Assembly (NCBI RefSeq): GCF_007827595.1
Contig: NZ_VISR01000014.1
Coordinates: 124,001-188,000 of the forward strand
Origin: Streptomyces sp. BK340
Lineage (GTDB): Bacteria; Actinomycetota; Actinomycetes; Streptomycetales; Streptomycetaceae
Length of the DNA stretch: 64,000 bases
Direction of reading: 5' to 3'
Shown: positions 24,102 through 32,756 of the stretch, one piece after another
Position numbering within the stretch: position 1 is the stretch's first letter
How the letters are laid out: each line of letters starts with the position of its first letter
Made by a program: the position numbers and the translations under genes
Notes under the pieces: model-generated
The model's input: the letters and a program-made list of their open reading frames with translations, nothing else
What the model was told of the DNA's origin: nothing
Databases searched by the model: none

Positions 24102-25526
24102 CTAGACGGCCGCCCGCGCGCCCGGCAGCGGCGGCAGCGCCGCGCCGTGCACCCACGCCTCGAACAGCCCGTCCACCGGCTCGTCCGCGAACCGGGCCAC
24201 GTGTGCCGTGAACGCCGACGTCGTCACCGACCCGTTCCGGTGCAACCGCACCCAGCTGCGCACCATGAGGAAGAACGCCTCGTCGCCCAGCGCGCAGCGC
24301 ACCGCGTGCAGGGTCAGCCCGCCCCGCTCGTAGAGCCGGTCGTCGAACATCGACTTGCGGCCCGGATCGGCCAGCCGGAGGTCCTGCGGCTGCATGGACA
24401 GCAACCGGTGTGCGGCGGCGGCCAGTTGCTGCGCCGTACGGCCGCCCGAACGCTCTGACCACAGCCACTCCGCATACTTGGCGAAGCCCTCGTTCAGCCA
24501 GATGTGCCGCCAGTCGGCGATGGACACGCAGTTGCCGAACCACTGGTGCGCCAGCTCGTGCGCCACCAGCCGCTCCGAACCCCGCGCCCCGTCGACGTGG
24601 TTGGAGCCGAACAGCGACAACCCCTGTGCCTCGACGGGCACATCGAGCTCCTCCTCGGTCACCGCGACCGCGTACTCGTCGAACGGGTACGGCCCGAACA
24701 GCTCCTGGAACAGCTCCATCATCGCGGGCTGCCGCGCGAAGTCCCGCGAGAACTCGGGCAGCAGATGCGCCGGGATGTGCCCGTGCTGCGGGATCCCGCC
24801 CGGCCCCGGGTCGCCGAGCAGCACCGTCTGGAACTTGCCGATCGCGAGACCGACCAGATAGCTGGACGTCGGCGCGGCCTGCTCGTACACCCAGGTGGTC
24901 GTCGAGGCCTTCGTCGTACGGGTCAGCAGGCGCCCGCCCGCGACCACCGCGTACGCCGACGGCGTGGTGACCGAGATCAGGTACGACGCCTTGTCGGCCG
25001 GCCGGTCGTTGCACGGGTACCAGGACGGCGCCCCGATCGGCTGGCTCGCCACCAGCGCCCCGTCCGACAGCTCCTCCCAGCCGATCCCGCCCCAGGGGCT
25101 CGAGACCGGGCTGGGGTTGCCGGACCAGTGCACCTCGACCGTGAAGGCGGCCCCGGCCCGGATCGGCTTGGCCGGGCGGATGCGCAGCCTGCCGCCACGG
25201 TGCGTGTAGTGCGGCTGCCGGCCGTCCAGCCGCACCCGGCCGATCTTGAAGTCGGCCAGGTTGAGCTGGAACTCGGTGAGCGCCGTCCGTCCCGCGATGG
25301 CGTTGATCCGGGCGGTGCCCGCCAGCCGGTTCGGGCCCGGGCGGTAGTCCAGCGTGAGCTCGTAGCGGTGCACCCGGTAGCGGGAGTCACCGTTGTCCGG
25401 GAAGTACGGGTCCGGGCCGACCGACTGCTGAACTGCCACTGCTGTGTCCGCTCCCTGCGCTGTGCCACCACTCCGTGCCGGTGCACCGCCCACCGGCCCC
25501 GGGAAGGCTGCGCTCACGGACGCCAT
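24102..25526 (-). CDS. M1-family zinc metallopeptidase
   Basis: The product is 474 residues. The zinc site is HELAH at 323-327 with Glu346 exactly 18 residues further on (LNEGFAKY), and the catalytic tyrosine sits in YERGGLTLHAVR, so it should be active. The exopeptidase motif, GxMEN in typical aminopeptidases, reads VPVEAQG here: the glutamate is kept but its neighbours differ. No convincing signal peptide is seen. The ATG lies inside the 3' end of the Pls-like synthetase gene (13-base overlap), so it is made with it. As I remember, enzymes that degrade epsilon-poly-lysine in producers are M1-type, so it may trim or detoxify the synthetase product. This is inference. Confidence 0.88.
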   Translation of the reverse strand: MASVSAAFPGPVGGAPARSGGTAQGADTAVAVQQSVGPDPYFPDNGDSRYRVHRYELTLDYRPGPNRLAGTARINAIAGRTALTEFQLNLADFKIGRVRLDGRQPHYTHRGGRLRIRPAKPIRAGAAFTVEVHWSGNPSPVSSPWGGIGWEELSDGALVASQPIGAPSWYPCNDRPADKASYLISVTTPSAYAVVAGGRLLTRTTKASTTTWVYEQAAPTSSYLVGLAIGKFQTVLLGDPGPGGIPQHGHIPAHLLPEFSRDFARQPAMMELFQELFGPYPFDEYAVAVTEEELDVPVEAQGLSLFGSNHVDGARGSERLVAHELAHQWFGNCVSIADWRHIWLNEGFAKYAEWLWSERSGGRTAQQLAAAAHRLLSMQPQDLRLADPGRKSMFDDRLYERGGLTLHAVRCALGDEAFFLMVRSWVRLHRNGSVTTSAFTAHVARFADEPVDGLFEAWVHGAALPPLPGARAAV

Positions 25527-28500
25527 GCCTCGATCGGGTTGCCGAGCCAGCGGGTGTCGTCCGGGACGGACTCCGCGGCCATGACGAGCGACGCGGGACC
25601 CAGGGTCGTACGGGCCCCGATCGTGCTGCCGGGCAGCACGATCCCGCCAGGGCCCAGCGTGGCGCCCTCACGGAGGACCACAGTATCCGTCCGCAAGATC
25701 CGGTCGTGGAAGAGGTGAGTCTGCAGGACACAGCCGCGGTTCACGGTGGCCGCGTCCTCCAGGGTCACCAGGTCCGACTCCGGCAGCCAGTAGCTCTCCA
25801 CCCAGACACCCTTGCCGATACGGGCGCCGAGCCCGCGCAGCCAGGCCGTCATCACCGGGGTCCCCGGCACGGCACCGGCCAGCCACGGCACGGCCAGCAC
25901 CTCGACGAACGTGTCCGCCAGCTCGTTGCGCCACACGAAGGAACTCCACAGCGGATGCTCCCCGGTGCGGTGCCGCCCCACCAGCAGCCACTTCGCCACG
26001 ACGGAGGTGAGCGCGGCCGCGGCACCGGCCGCGAGCAGCACCAGCCCCGACAGCAGCGGCGCCCACGGCCCCAGCGCACACAGCGCCGCCACCGTCAGCG
26101 CGGCCAGCGCCGCCGAGCAGAACACCGGCACGATCCGGCACAGCTCCACCAGACCGCGCGCCCACAGCAGCCGGGCGGGCGGGTCGTAGGTACGGCTCTG
26201 GTCCCCGCCGGAGGCACTGCGCGGCAGCTTCACCGGCGGCAGCCCCAGATACGAGGTGCCCTTCTTCGCCTTCTTGGGCGTCGCCGACAGCACACCGACC
26301 AGACCGCCGTCCGGCACGCTCCGCCCCGGCGCGGTCATCCCGGAGTTCCCGAGGAAGGCCCGCCGCCCGATCTCCGCGTGCCCGATCCGCACCCAGCCGC
26401 CGCCCAGCTCGTACGGCGCGGTCAGCGTGTCGTCGGCCAGGAACGCCCCGTCGCCGACCGTGGTCAGGCTCGGCAGCGCGAGCACGGTCGACACCTCGGC
26501 GCCCCGCCCGACGCGCATCCCCAGCAGCCGCAGCCACACCGGCGTGACCAGCCCGGCGTACAGCGGGAACAGCGTCTCCCGGGACCGGTCCATCAGCTGC
26601 GTCACGGTCCACGCCTGCCAGCCGACCCGGCTGTGCGTCGGGTGCGTGCCCTCGCGCAGCCCCAGGCTGAGCAGGCGAACGGCGACCAGGATCAGCAGCG
26701 CGTACGCCAGCCCGTAGGCGAGCGTGGCCGGGACCAGCCCGAGCGCGGCCCCGCGCAGCGTCTGGGCGAGGGAGGCGCCGGGCGTCACGAACACCCGGGC
26801 GACCAGCAGCGCGGCCACGGCCGCGACGAGGGGCAGGACACTGAGCGCGGTGCCCGTCAGGCCGTACATGACCCGCCAGTACGTGCCGCGCTGCGGCCGC
26901 TCCTTGGGCCAGTTGCGCTTGGCCTTGCCGAGCTTGACCGCGGGCGCGCCCGCCCACCGCTGACCGGTGGGCACCTGCCCGGTGACCGCCGACCCAGGCG
27001 CCACCTCGGCCCGCTTGCCGACCCGCGCGCCCGGGAACAGCATGCTGCGCGTCCCGACGACGGCGTGCGCGCCGACCCGCACCGGACCGACCTCCAGCCG
27101 GTCACCGTCCAGCCAGTACCCGCGCAGGTCCACCTCGGACTCCACGGCGGCCCCGCGCCCCAGCCGGAGCAGGCCGGTGACCGGCGGCAGCGAGTGCAGG
27201 TCCACCTCGGGACCGACCCGGGCGCCCAGCGCCCGCGCGTACCGCTCGAGCCACGAGCCGGTCAGCGAGGTGGCCCCGCTGAACTCGGCCAGCCGCTCGG
27301 CGGTCCACAGCCGCAGGTGCACGCTCCCGCCCCGCGGGTACCGGCCGGGCGCAAGGCCCCGCAGCAGCAGCCGCGCCCCGCCCGCCGCCATCGCGATCCG
27401 GCCGGGCGGGCTGAAGAACAGCAGGCCGCCGGCCGCGAGCAGCCACCAGGGGGCGGTCGGCAGCCAGGCGTAGGCGGGCAGCAGGTTCCCGACGGCGGCC
27501 AGGACCACCGTCCAGCGCAGCCCGAGCAGCGTGAGCAGCGGGACGAGCAGCAGGAGCTGGACGGCCTGGGCGCCCACCGGCACCGGCGCGACCGTCCGCT
27601 GCGCGCCGTCGTCCTGCGCCGAGGCCTCCAGGCGCCGGGCCAGCTTGCGCAGGGTGGGCTGCTGGTAGATGTCGAGAACGGCTGCGCTCGGATAGCGGGT
27701 GCGCAGCCGGGTGGTGAGCTGGGCGGCGGCCAGGCTGCCGCCGCCGATCGCGAAGAAGTCGTCACAGGCTCCGGTCACCGGGATGCCCAGTACCTCGGCC
27801 CACTGCTCGGCGAGCCAGGCCTCGGTGCCGTACAGATCGGCCTTGGGGGCCTCCACGCCCTCGAGCGGCCACGGCAGGGCGGCCCGGTCCACCTTCCCGG
27901 ACGTCCGGGTCGGCAGCTCGGCGACGGGCGCGAGCAGCGGCACCAGCGCTGCGGGCAGCTCCGCGCGCAGCTTCTCGACGGCGGCCGCCTGGTCCCAGCC
28001 GTCCTGGGTGACGACGTACCCGACGAGGAGCTGGTTGCCGCTGCGGGCGGTCCGCACGGCCGCAGCGGCCCCCGCCACCCCGGGCAGCGCCTGCAGCGCG
28101 GCATCCACCTCGCCGAGCTCGATCCGCCGCCCGCCGAGCTTGATCTGCTCGTCCGCCCGCCCCAGGAAGATCAGTCCCTCGGGCTCGGCCTTGACCAGGT
28201 CGCCGCTGCGATACGCCCGCTCCCAGCCCAGCGACTCCAGCGGCGCGTACTTCTCCGCGTCCTTCTCGGGATCGAGATACCGCGCGAGCCCGGCCCCGCC
28301 GATCACCAGCTGCCCGCTGCCGCCCATGGGCACGGGCTCCCCGCTCTCGTCGACGACAGCGAGTTCCCACCCGTTCAGCGGCAGCCCGATCCGCACCGGC
28401 TCCTCACCCGTGAGGAGCGCCGCGCAGGCCACGACGGTCGCCTCGGTCGGCCCGTAGGTGTTCCACACCTCGCGCCCCTCGGTGACCAGCCGCTGCGCCA

Positions 28501-29374
28501 GCTCGGGCGGGCAGGCCTCGCCGCCGAAGATCAGCAGCCGTACGTCGTTGAGGGTCTCGGGCTCCCACAGCGCGGCCAGCGTGGGCACGGTCGACACGAC
28601 CGTGATCTCCTGCTCGACCAGCCAGGGCCCCAGATCGGCACCGCTCCTGACCTGCGACCGGGGCACGGGCACCAGACAGGCGCCGTAGCGCCATGCCAGC
28701 CACATCTCCTCGCAGGACGCGTCGAACGCCACGGACAGCCCCGCCATGACCCGGTCGCCGGGCCCGATGGGCTCGTCGGTGAGGAAGAGGGCCGCCTCCG
28801 CGTCCACGAACGCGGCGGCGCTGCGGTGCGTGACGGCCACGCCCTTCGGCTTCCCGGTGGACCCGGAGGTGAAGATGATCCAGGCGTCGTGCCCGGCCCC
28901 GGGCCGTGCGGCGGGGGAGCCGGCGGCGCCGTGGGTGGTGACGGTGTGCCCGGCCCCGACGACGGCCCGTACGGCCGCCTCCCCGAACACCAGCTCGGCC
29001 CGCTCGTCCGGGTCCTCGGCATCCACGGGAACGTAGGCGGCGCCGGCGGCGAGTACGGCGAGGATGGCCACGTACAGCTCGTTGGTCCCGGAGGGAACCC
29101 GCACCCCCACCCGGTCCCCGAGCCCGACGCCCGCCTCGTCGAGCCGCCGCCGCAACCGCTCCACCTCCACGGCCAGGCCGCGGTAGGTGAGCCGGTGGGT
29201 GCCGTCGTCGAGGGCGAGTTCGTCGGGGTACGACCGCACGGAGGCATCGAAGACGTCGACCAGCGTGCGCGGTGAGGCGGCGGACCCCGCGGAGAAGCGT
29301 GCCCTGTCGCCGAACTGCGTGCGGAACTCTTCGTCGAGCAGGCCGAGAGCGCTGCCCTCGTCTATGGCTGCCAT
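25514..29374 (-). CDS. Pls/PosA-type membrane non-ribosomal peptide synthetase
   Basis: The product is 1286 residues. An adenylation domain (about 30-500) has FTSGSTGKPKG at 168-178, FDASCEEMW at 217-225, NTYGPTE and Lys494 in SGKVDR. A carrier domain follows with the phosphopantetheine serine 547 (IGGGSL). The rest has pairs of transmembrane helices (about 605-655, 840-905, 1080-1130) alternating with three hexapeptide-repeat soluble modules near 735-815, 950-1045 and 1170-1286. This is the layout of epsilon-poly-lysine synthetase and the PosA family, which polymerise one amino acid without a classical condensation domain. By-eye specificity residues are D-A-E-S-I-G-T-V-V-K; the acidic third position fits a cationic amino acid. 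The start at 29374 is unambiguous by homology to the family N-terminus; a long 5' spacer precedes it. Confidence 0.85.
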   Translation of the reverse strand: MAAIDEGSALGLLDEEFRTQFGDRARFSAGSAASPRTLVDVFDASVRSYPDELALDDGTHRLTYRGLAVEVERLRRRLDEAGVGLGDRVGVRVPSGTNELYVAILAVLAAGAAYVPVDAEDPDERAELVFGEAAVRAVVGAGHTVTTHGAAGSPAARPGAGHDAWIIFTSGSTGKPKGVAVTHRSAAAFVDAEAALFLTDEPIGPGDRVMAGLSVAFDASCEEMWLAWRYGACLVPVPRSQVRSGADLGPWLVEQEITVVSTVPTLAALWEPETLNDVRLLIFGGEACPPELAQRLVTEGREVWNTYGPTEATVVACAALLTGEEPVRIGLPLNGWELAVVDESGEPVPMGGSGQLVIGGAGLARYLDPEKDAEKYAPLESLGWERAYRSGDLVKAEPEGLIFLGRADEQIKLGGRRIELGEVDAALQALPGVAGAAAAVRTARSGNQLLVGYVVTQDGWDQAAAVEKLRAELPAALVPLLAPVAELPTRTSGKVDRAALPWPLEGVEAPKADLYGTEAWLAEQWAEVLGIPVTGACDDFFAIGGGSLAAAQLTTRLRTRYPSAAVLDIYQQPTLRKLARRLEASAQDDGAQRTVAPVPVGAQAVQLLLLVPLLTLLGLRWTVVLAAVGNLLPAYAWLPTAPWWLLAAGGLLFFSPPGRIAMAAGGARLLLRGLAPGRYPRGGSVHLRLWTAERLAEFSGATSLTGSWLERYARALGARVGPEVDLHSLPPVTGLLRLGRGAAVESEVDLRGYWLDGDRLEVGPVRVGAHAVVGTRSMLFPGARVGKRAEVAPGSAVTGQVPTGQRWAGAPAVKLGKAKRNWPKERPQRGTYWRVMYGLTGTALSVLPLVAAVAALLVARVFVTPGASLAQTLRGAALGLVPATLAYGLAYALLILVAVRLLSLGLREGTHPTHSRVGWQAWTVTQLMDRSRETLFPLYAGLVTPVWLRLLGMRVGRGAEVSTVLALPSLTTVGDGAFLADDTLTAPYELGGGWVRIGHAEIGRRAFLGNSGMTAPGRSVPDGGLVGVLSATPKKAKKGTSYLGLPPVKLPRSASGGDQSRTYDPPARLLWARGLVELCRIVPVFCSAALAALTVAALCALGPWAPLLSGLVLLAAGAAAALTSVVAKWLLVGRHRTGEHPLWSSFVWRNELADTFVEVLAVPWLAGAVPGTPVMTAWLRGLGARIGKGVWVESYWLPESDLVTLEDAATVNRGCVLQTHLFHDRILRTDTVVLREGATLGPGGIVLPGSTIGARTTLGPASLVMAAESVPDDTRWLGNPIEAWRP

Positions 29375-29694
29375 CGGTCCTCGCGTCTCGATCCCGGAAG
29401 CCTCCGGGGCGCTGGCGGGCCCGCAGGTCTGCCTGGGGTTGTCCGGCTCCAGCTCGGTAACAAGCCGGAAATATTAGTACGACGCTAGGCTCCTCCACTT
29501 GGCCAAGCCACTCGGGAAGGCTGTCCGGGGGAGCGGCGACGGACCGGACCGACACTCTTGACCTGGGGCTTTCGTACGCCACGAGAGATGCCCCACACGC
29601 ACCGCAAGGGGACGGACACACAGGGCAATTCGCGCCCGGCCGAGCAGGGCCGGCGGGGAAAAGCAAAGGACCCCTGATGCTCAGGGGTCCTCAC
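29375..29694 (-). promoter_or_regulatory. 320-base spacer before the Pls-like gene
   Basis: No gene is supported. It holds the tRNA terminator (29667-29691) and, nearer the synthetase, an AT-richer patch around 29465-29485 (ACTAATATTT on the minus strand) with a CTTGGCCAAG palindrome at about 29499-29508. This is a plausible promoter-operator region for the synthetase-peptidase operon; no -35/-10 pair with good spacing is clear. Confidence 0.35.
29667..29691 (-). terminator. terminator downstream of tRNA-Leu
   Basis: A perfect 11-bp stem (AGGACCCCTGA with its complement) closes a TGC loop, three bases beyond the encoded CCA end of the tRNA. Confidence 0.8.
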
Positions 29695-29782
29695 TGGTGT
29701 CCGAGGGGGGACTTGAACCCCCACGCCCGATAAAGGGCACTAGCACCTCAAGCTAGCGCGTCTGCCATTCCGCCACCCGGAC
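29695..29782 (-). tRNA. tRNA-Leu(GAG)
   Basis: On the minus strand an 88-base cloverleaf is visible. The acceptor stem GTCCGGG pairs with CTCGGAC (one G-T), the anticodon stem CTAGC/GCTAG holds loop TTGAGGT, and the T-arm is GGGGGTTCAAGTCCCCC. A long variable arm of the class II type is present. Anticodon GAG reads CTC/CTT leucine codons. The discriminator is A and the CCA end is encoded. Confidence 0.95.
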
Positions 29783-29978
29783 AAGGTGTCTGTCGTGCGG
29801 GGTTTCCCTCGCGGCGACGAAGGAAACATTACCAGGCTTTCGGGGGTGGCTGATCACGCCCCGTCCGGCGGCCCGTGCCCGCGTGAACGGCGTGTGACGG
29901 GCCGGGACCGGTCTTGGGCGGGGGCCGGGCCGGAGAGAGGATGAGGGGGATCACCAGCAGACAGCGGAAGGACGCAGC

Positions 29979-31304
29979 GTGAGCGAGACGGACACGGCCA
30001 AGGGCGTCACCGGCGAGGACGAGGTCGTGGACCTCTGCCGCGAGCTGATCCGGTTCGACACCAGCAACTACGGCGACCACTCGGGCCCCGGCGAGCGCAA
30101 GGCCGCCGAGTACGTCGCGGAGAAGCTCGCCGAGGTCGGGCTGGAGCCGAAGATCTTCGAGTCCCACCCGGGGCGCGCCTCCACCGTGGCCCGGATCGAG
30201 GGCGAGGACCCCTCCCGGCCCGCACTGCTCATCCACGGCCACCTGGACGTCGTACCGGCCAACGCCGACGACTGGACCCACCACCCGTTCTCCGGTGAGG
30301 TCGCCGACGGGTGCGTCTGGGGGCGCGGGGCCGTCGACATGAAGGACATGGACGCCATGACCCTCGCGGTCGTGCGCGACCGGCTGCGCAGCGGGCGGCG
30401 GCCGCCGCGGGACATCGTCCTCGCCTTCCTCGCCGACGAGGAGGCCGGCGGCACGTACGGCGCCCGGCATCTGGTCGACAGGCACCCGGACCTGTTCGAG
30501 GGCGTCACCGAGGCGATCAGCGAGGTGGGTGGCTTCTCCTTCACGGTGAACGAGCAGCGGCGGCTGTACCTGATCGAGACAGCCCAGAAGGGCATGCACT
30601 GGATGAAGCTGACCGTGGCCGGCACTGCCGGACACGGGTCGATGATCCACCGGGACAACGCCATCACCGAGTTGTCCGAGGCTGTCGCCCGGGTCGGCCG
30701 GCACAAGTTCCCGGTGCGGGTCACCAAGACCACCCGGGCCTTCCTCGACGAGCTGGGCGACGCGCTCGGCACCGAGCTGGACCCGGAGGACATGGAGGCC
30801 ACCCTGGCCAAGCTCGGCGGGATCGCGAAGCTGATCGGCGCGTCCCTGTCCAACACCGCCAACCCCACCCAGCTGAACGCCGGCTACAAGGTCAACGTCA
30901 TCCCCGGCGAGGCCACCGCACACATCGACGGACGGTTCCTGCCGGGCCACGAGGAGGAGTTCCTCGCCGACCTCGACCGGCTGCTCGGGCCCAACATCCG
31001 CCGCGAGGACGTGCACGCCGACAAGGCGATCGAGACCACCTTCGACGGGGCGCTCGTCGAGGCCATGCAGTCCTCGCTGCTGGCCGAGGACCCGACCGCC
31101 AAGGCGATCCCCTTCACACTCTCCGCCGGGACCGACGCCAAGTCCTTCGACGACCTCGGCATCCGCGGCTTCGGCTTCGTGCCGCTCAAGCTGCCGCCGG
31201 AGCTGGACTTCGCCGGCATGTTCCACGGCGTGGACGAGCGCGTGCCGGTGGACGGGCTGAAGTTCGGCGTGCGAGTGCTTGACCGGTTCATCGACGCCTC
31301 GTGA
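29979..31304 (+). CDS. M20-family metallopeptidase
   Basis: This is a 441-residue cytoplasmic zinc-dependent peptidase/deacylase of the M20/M25/M40 family. Metal ligands fit His88 (IHGHLDVVPA), Asp120 (WGRGAVDMKD) and Glu154/155 (ADEEAGG, with the general base). The lid domain has TAGHGSMIHRDNAI. The C-terminal MFHGVDERVPVDGL supplies the last histidine. Substrates are usually dipeptides or N-acyl amino acids. The GTG at 29979 follows GGAAGGACGCA. It is a single-gene unit divergent from the tRNA and upstream of chpH. Confidence 0.9.
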   Translation: MSETDTAKGVTGEDEVVDLCRELIRFDTSNYGDHSGPGERKAAEYVAEKLAEVGLEPKIFESHPGRASTVARIEGEDPSRPALLIHGHLDVVPANADDWTHHPFSGEVADGCVWGRGAVDMKDMDAMTLAVVRDRLRSGRRPPRDIVLAFLADEEAGGTYGARHLVDRHPDLFEGVTEAISEVGGFSFTVNEQRRLYLIETAQKGMHWMKLTVAGTAGHGSMIHRDNAITELSEAVARVGRHKFPVRVTKTTRAFLDELGDALGTELDPEDMEATLAKLGGIAKLIGASLSNTANPTQLNAGYKVNVIPGEATAHIDGRFLPGHEEEFLADLDRLLGPNIRREDVHADKAIETTFDGALVEAMQSSLLAEDPTAKAIPFTLSAGTDAKSFDDLGIRGFGFVPLKLPPELDFAGMFHGVDERVPVDGLKFGVRVLDRFIDAS

Positions 31305-31450
31305 AGTCTTGGGCCCAGGTATTCGGGCGCCCGTACGAGATCTCCTGAGAAGAGTGAATGCGACGATAAGCTCGTAGCTCCATTACTCCCTCCTCGTTAC
31401 AGGTGATGCGATGCCGCACTGTGGATCGCATTTGCCTACAAGGAGGAATA

Positions 31451-31684
31451 ATGATCAAGAAGGTCGTCGCTGCCGCCGCTGCCACCGGTGGTCTGGTTCT
31501 CGCCGGCGCGGGCCTGGCTGTTGCCGACGCGGGTGCCCAGGGTGCCGCCGTGCACTCGCCGGGCGTCATTTCCGGCAACGTCGTCCAGGTGCCCGTGCAC
31601 GTCCCGGTGAACGTGTGCGGCAACACGATCAGCGTGATCGGGCTCCTGAACCCCGCCTTCGGCAACACCTGCATCAACGACTGA
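31451..31684 (+). CDS. chpH: short chaplin ChpH
   Basis: The product is 77 residues: a signal peptide of about 27 residues ending AVADA, then one hydrophobic chaplin domain with the hallmarks SPGVISGN, VNVCGNT and NPAFGNTC and the paired cysteines 56 and 74. Short chaplins self-assemble into amyloid-like fibrils that make aerial hyphae and spores hydrophobic, and ChpH is one of the conserved core members. The ATG at 31451 has a perfect AAGGAGG site; longer in-frame starts are ignored. It lies just before chpC, separated by a terminator. Chaplin genes are known to depend on the developmental sigma factor BldN; I did not verify a promoter. Confidence 0.95.
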   Translation: MIKKVVAAAAATGGLVLAGAGLAVADAGAQGAAVHSPGVISGNVVQVPVHVPVNVCGNTISVIGLLNPAFGNTCIND

Positions 31685-31717
31685 CGCCGACTTTCTGAGG
31701 GGCGTTCATCACGAGCC

Positions 31718-31756
31718 GTCGGCCTCGGAGCGCGCGCCATGCGCTCCGAGGCCGAC
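31718..31756 (+). terminator. hairpin between chpH and chpC
   Basis: A perfect 16-bp stem (31718-31733 with 31741-31756, starting GTCGGCCTCGG) has a seven-base loop. It should end chpH transcripts and separate them from chpC. Confidence 0.85.
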
Positions 31757-31824
31757 CGGCCTTTTCCCGCGGAACTCCTTTTCGCGGAATGCACGGAGAA
31801 TCGAAGGCAGGGGGGAATCCAGAA

Positions 31825-32685
31825 ATGCGACAGAGCACCCGCAAGGGTTTGATGACCATGGCGGCCGCCACCGGTGTGATCGCCGCCGCGAGCGGCTACG
31901 CCCAGGCCGACTCGGGCGCGATCGGCTCCGCGGCCGGCTCGCCCGGCGTACTGTCCGGCAACACGGTGCAGGCACCGGTGCACGCGCCGGTGAACGTCTG
32001 TGGCAACACCGTGAACGTGGTCGGGGTCCTCAACCCGGCCATGGGCAACAAATGCGCCAATCATGGCGGCAGCGACGCGGGCGGCTACGGCGACTCGAAC
32101 AGCCACGGCGGCTCCGGCGGTTCGCACGCGGGCGGCCACACCGGCGACTCGCCGGGCGTCGGCTCGGGCAACACCGTCCAGGTGCCGATCGACGTCCCGG
32201 TGAACGTCTGCGGCAACAGCGTGGACGTCGTCGGGGCGGGCAACGCCACCACGGGCAACGACTGTGCCAACGGCGGCGGTCACCAGAGCCTGCCGCCGGG
32301 CGGCGGACACGACAACCCCGGGCAGCCGAGCGAGCCGGGCCATCCCGGACACCCGGGTCAGCCGGGACACCCGGGACAGCCCGGTCAGCCGGGCCACCCC
32401 GGCACCCCGGGCCACCCCGGTACGCCTGGTCACCCGGGCACGCCCGGTCAGCCGGGGCACCCGGGAACTCCGGGCCGGCCGGGGACCCCGCACGCGGGCG
32501 GCGGTCACACCTCCCACGGCTCGTCCCAGGTCGGGCAGCAGGGCGGACGGTCCAGCGCATACCTGAACACCGCCCAGCTCGCCCACACCGGCAGTGACCT
32601 GCCGCTGGGCCTCGCGCTGCCGGCGGGCGCGGGCGCGCTGCTCGCGGGCGCCGTGCTGTACCGCAAGGCCCGGGCCTCGGCGTAG
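31825..32685 (+). CDS. chpC: long chaplin ChpC, sortase-anchored, with collagen-like repeats
   Basis: The product is 286 residues. A signal peptide (1-29) is followed by two chaplin domains with cysteine pairs 59/77 and 129/147. A proline-glycine repeat region of PGHPGQP/PGTP type covers about 164-222. The LAHTG sortase motif is at 252-256, then a membrane helix and a KARASA tail. Long chaplins are fixed to the cell wall by class E sortases and anchor the short chaplin fibrils. The collagen-like linker, longer than I expect for ChpC, probably spans the wall. The ATG at 31825 is chosen from the signal peptide; AGGGGGG lies upstream. No sortase gene is in this window. Confidence 0.93.
   Translation: MRQSTRKGLMTMAAATGVIAAASGYAQADSGAIGSAAGSPGVLSGNTVQAPVHAPVNVCGNTVNVVGVLNPAMGNKCANHGGSDAGGYGDSNSHGGSGGSHAGGHTGDSPGVGSGNTVQVPIDVPVNVCGNSVDVVGAGNATTGNDCANGGGHQSLPPGGGHDNPGQPSEPGHPGHPGQPGHPGQPGQPGHPGTPGHPGTPGHPGTPGQPGHPGTPGRPGTPHAGGGHTSHGSSQVGQQGGRSSAYLNTAQLAHTGSDLPLGLALPAGAGALLAGAVLYRKARASA
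32154..32480 (+). repeat. in-frame tandem repeat of the chpC collagen-like region
   Basis: From about 32314 to 32480 the coding sequence repeats short units that encode Pro-Gly-His/Gln/Thr triplets (CCGGGCCACCCC-like). The upstream part carries the second chaplin domain, itself a copy of the first at about 31936-32060. Copy number is likely to vary by slippage. Confidence 0.6.
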
Positions 32686-32702
32686 CGCGACAGCGGCCGG
32701 AA

Positions 32703-32743
32703 AACGGAGCGGGCCCTGCCAGGACGGCGGGGCCCGCTCCGTT
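32703..32743. terminator. hairpin between chpC and the DUF5703 gene
   Basis: A perfect 14-bp stem (AACGGAGCGGGCCC with its complement, 32703-32716 and 32730-32743) has a 13-base loop, between convergent stops. Confidence 0.8.
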
Positions 32744-32756
32744 CATGCGTGCTGCC

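Noticed and set aside
25475-29275. Long plus-strand frame opposite the Pls-like gene
   Set aside because: Arg/Pro/Gln-rich translation without domains; mirrors the codon structure of the minus-strand synthetase.
32314-32480. Short repeats considered as a CRISPR array
   Set aside because: Repeats are in frame, short, without spacers, and encode the Pro-Gly linker of chpC.
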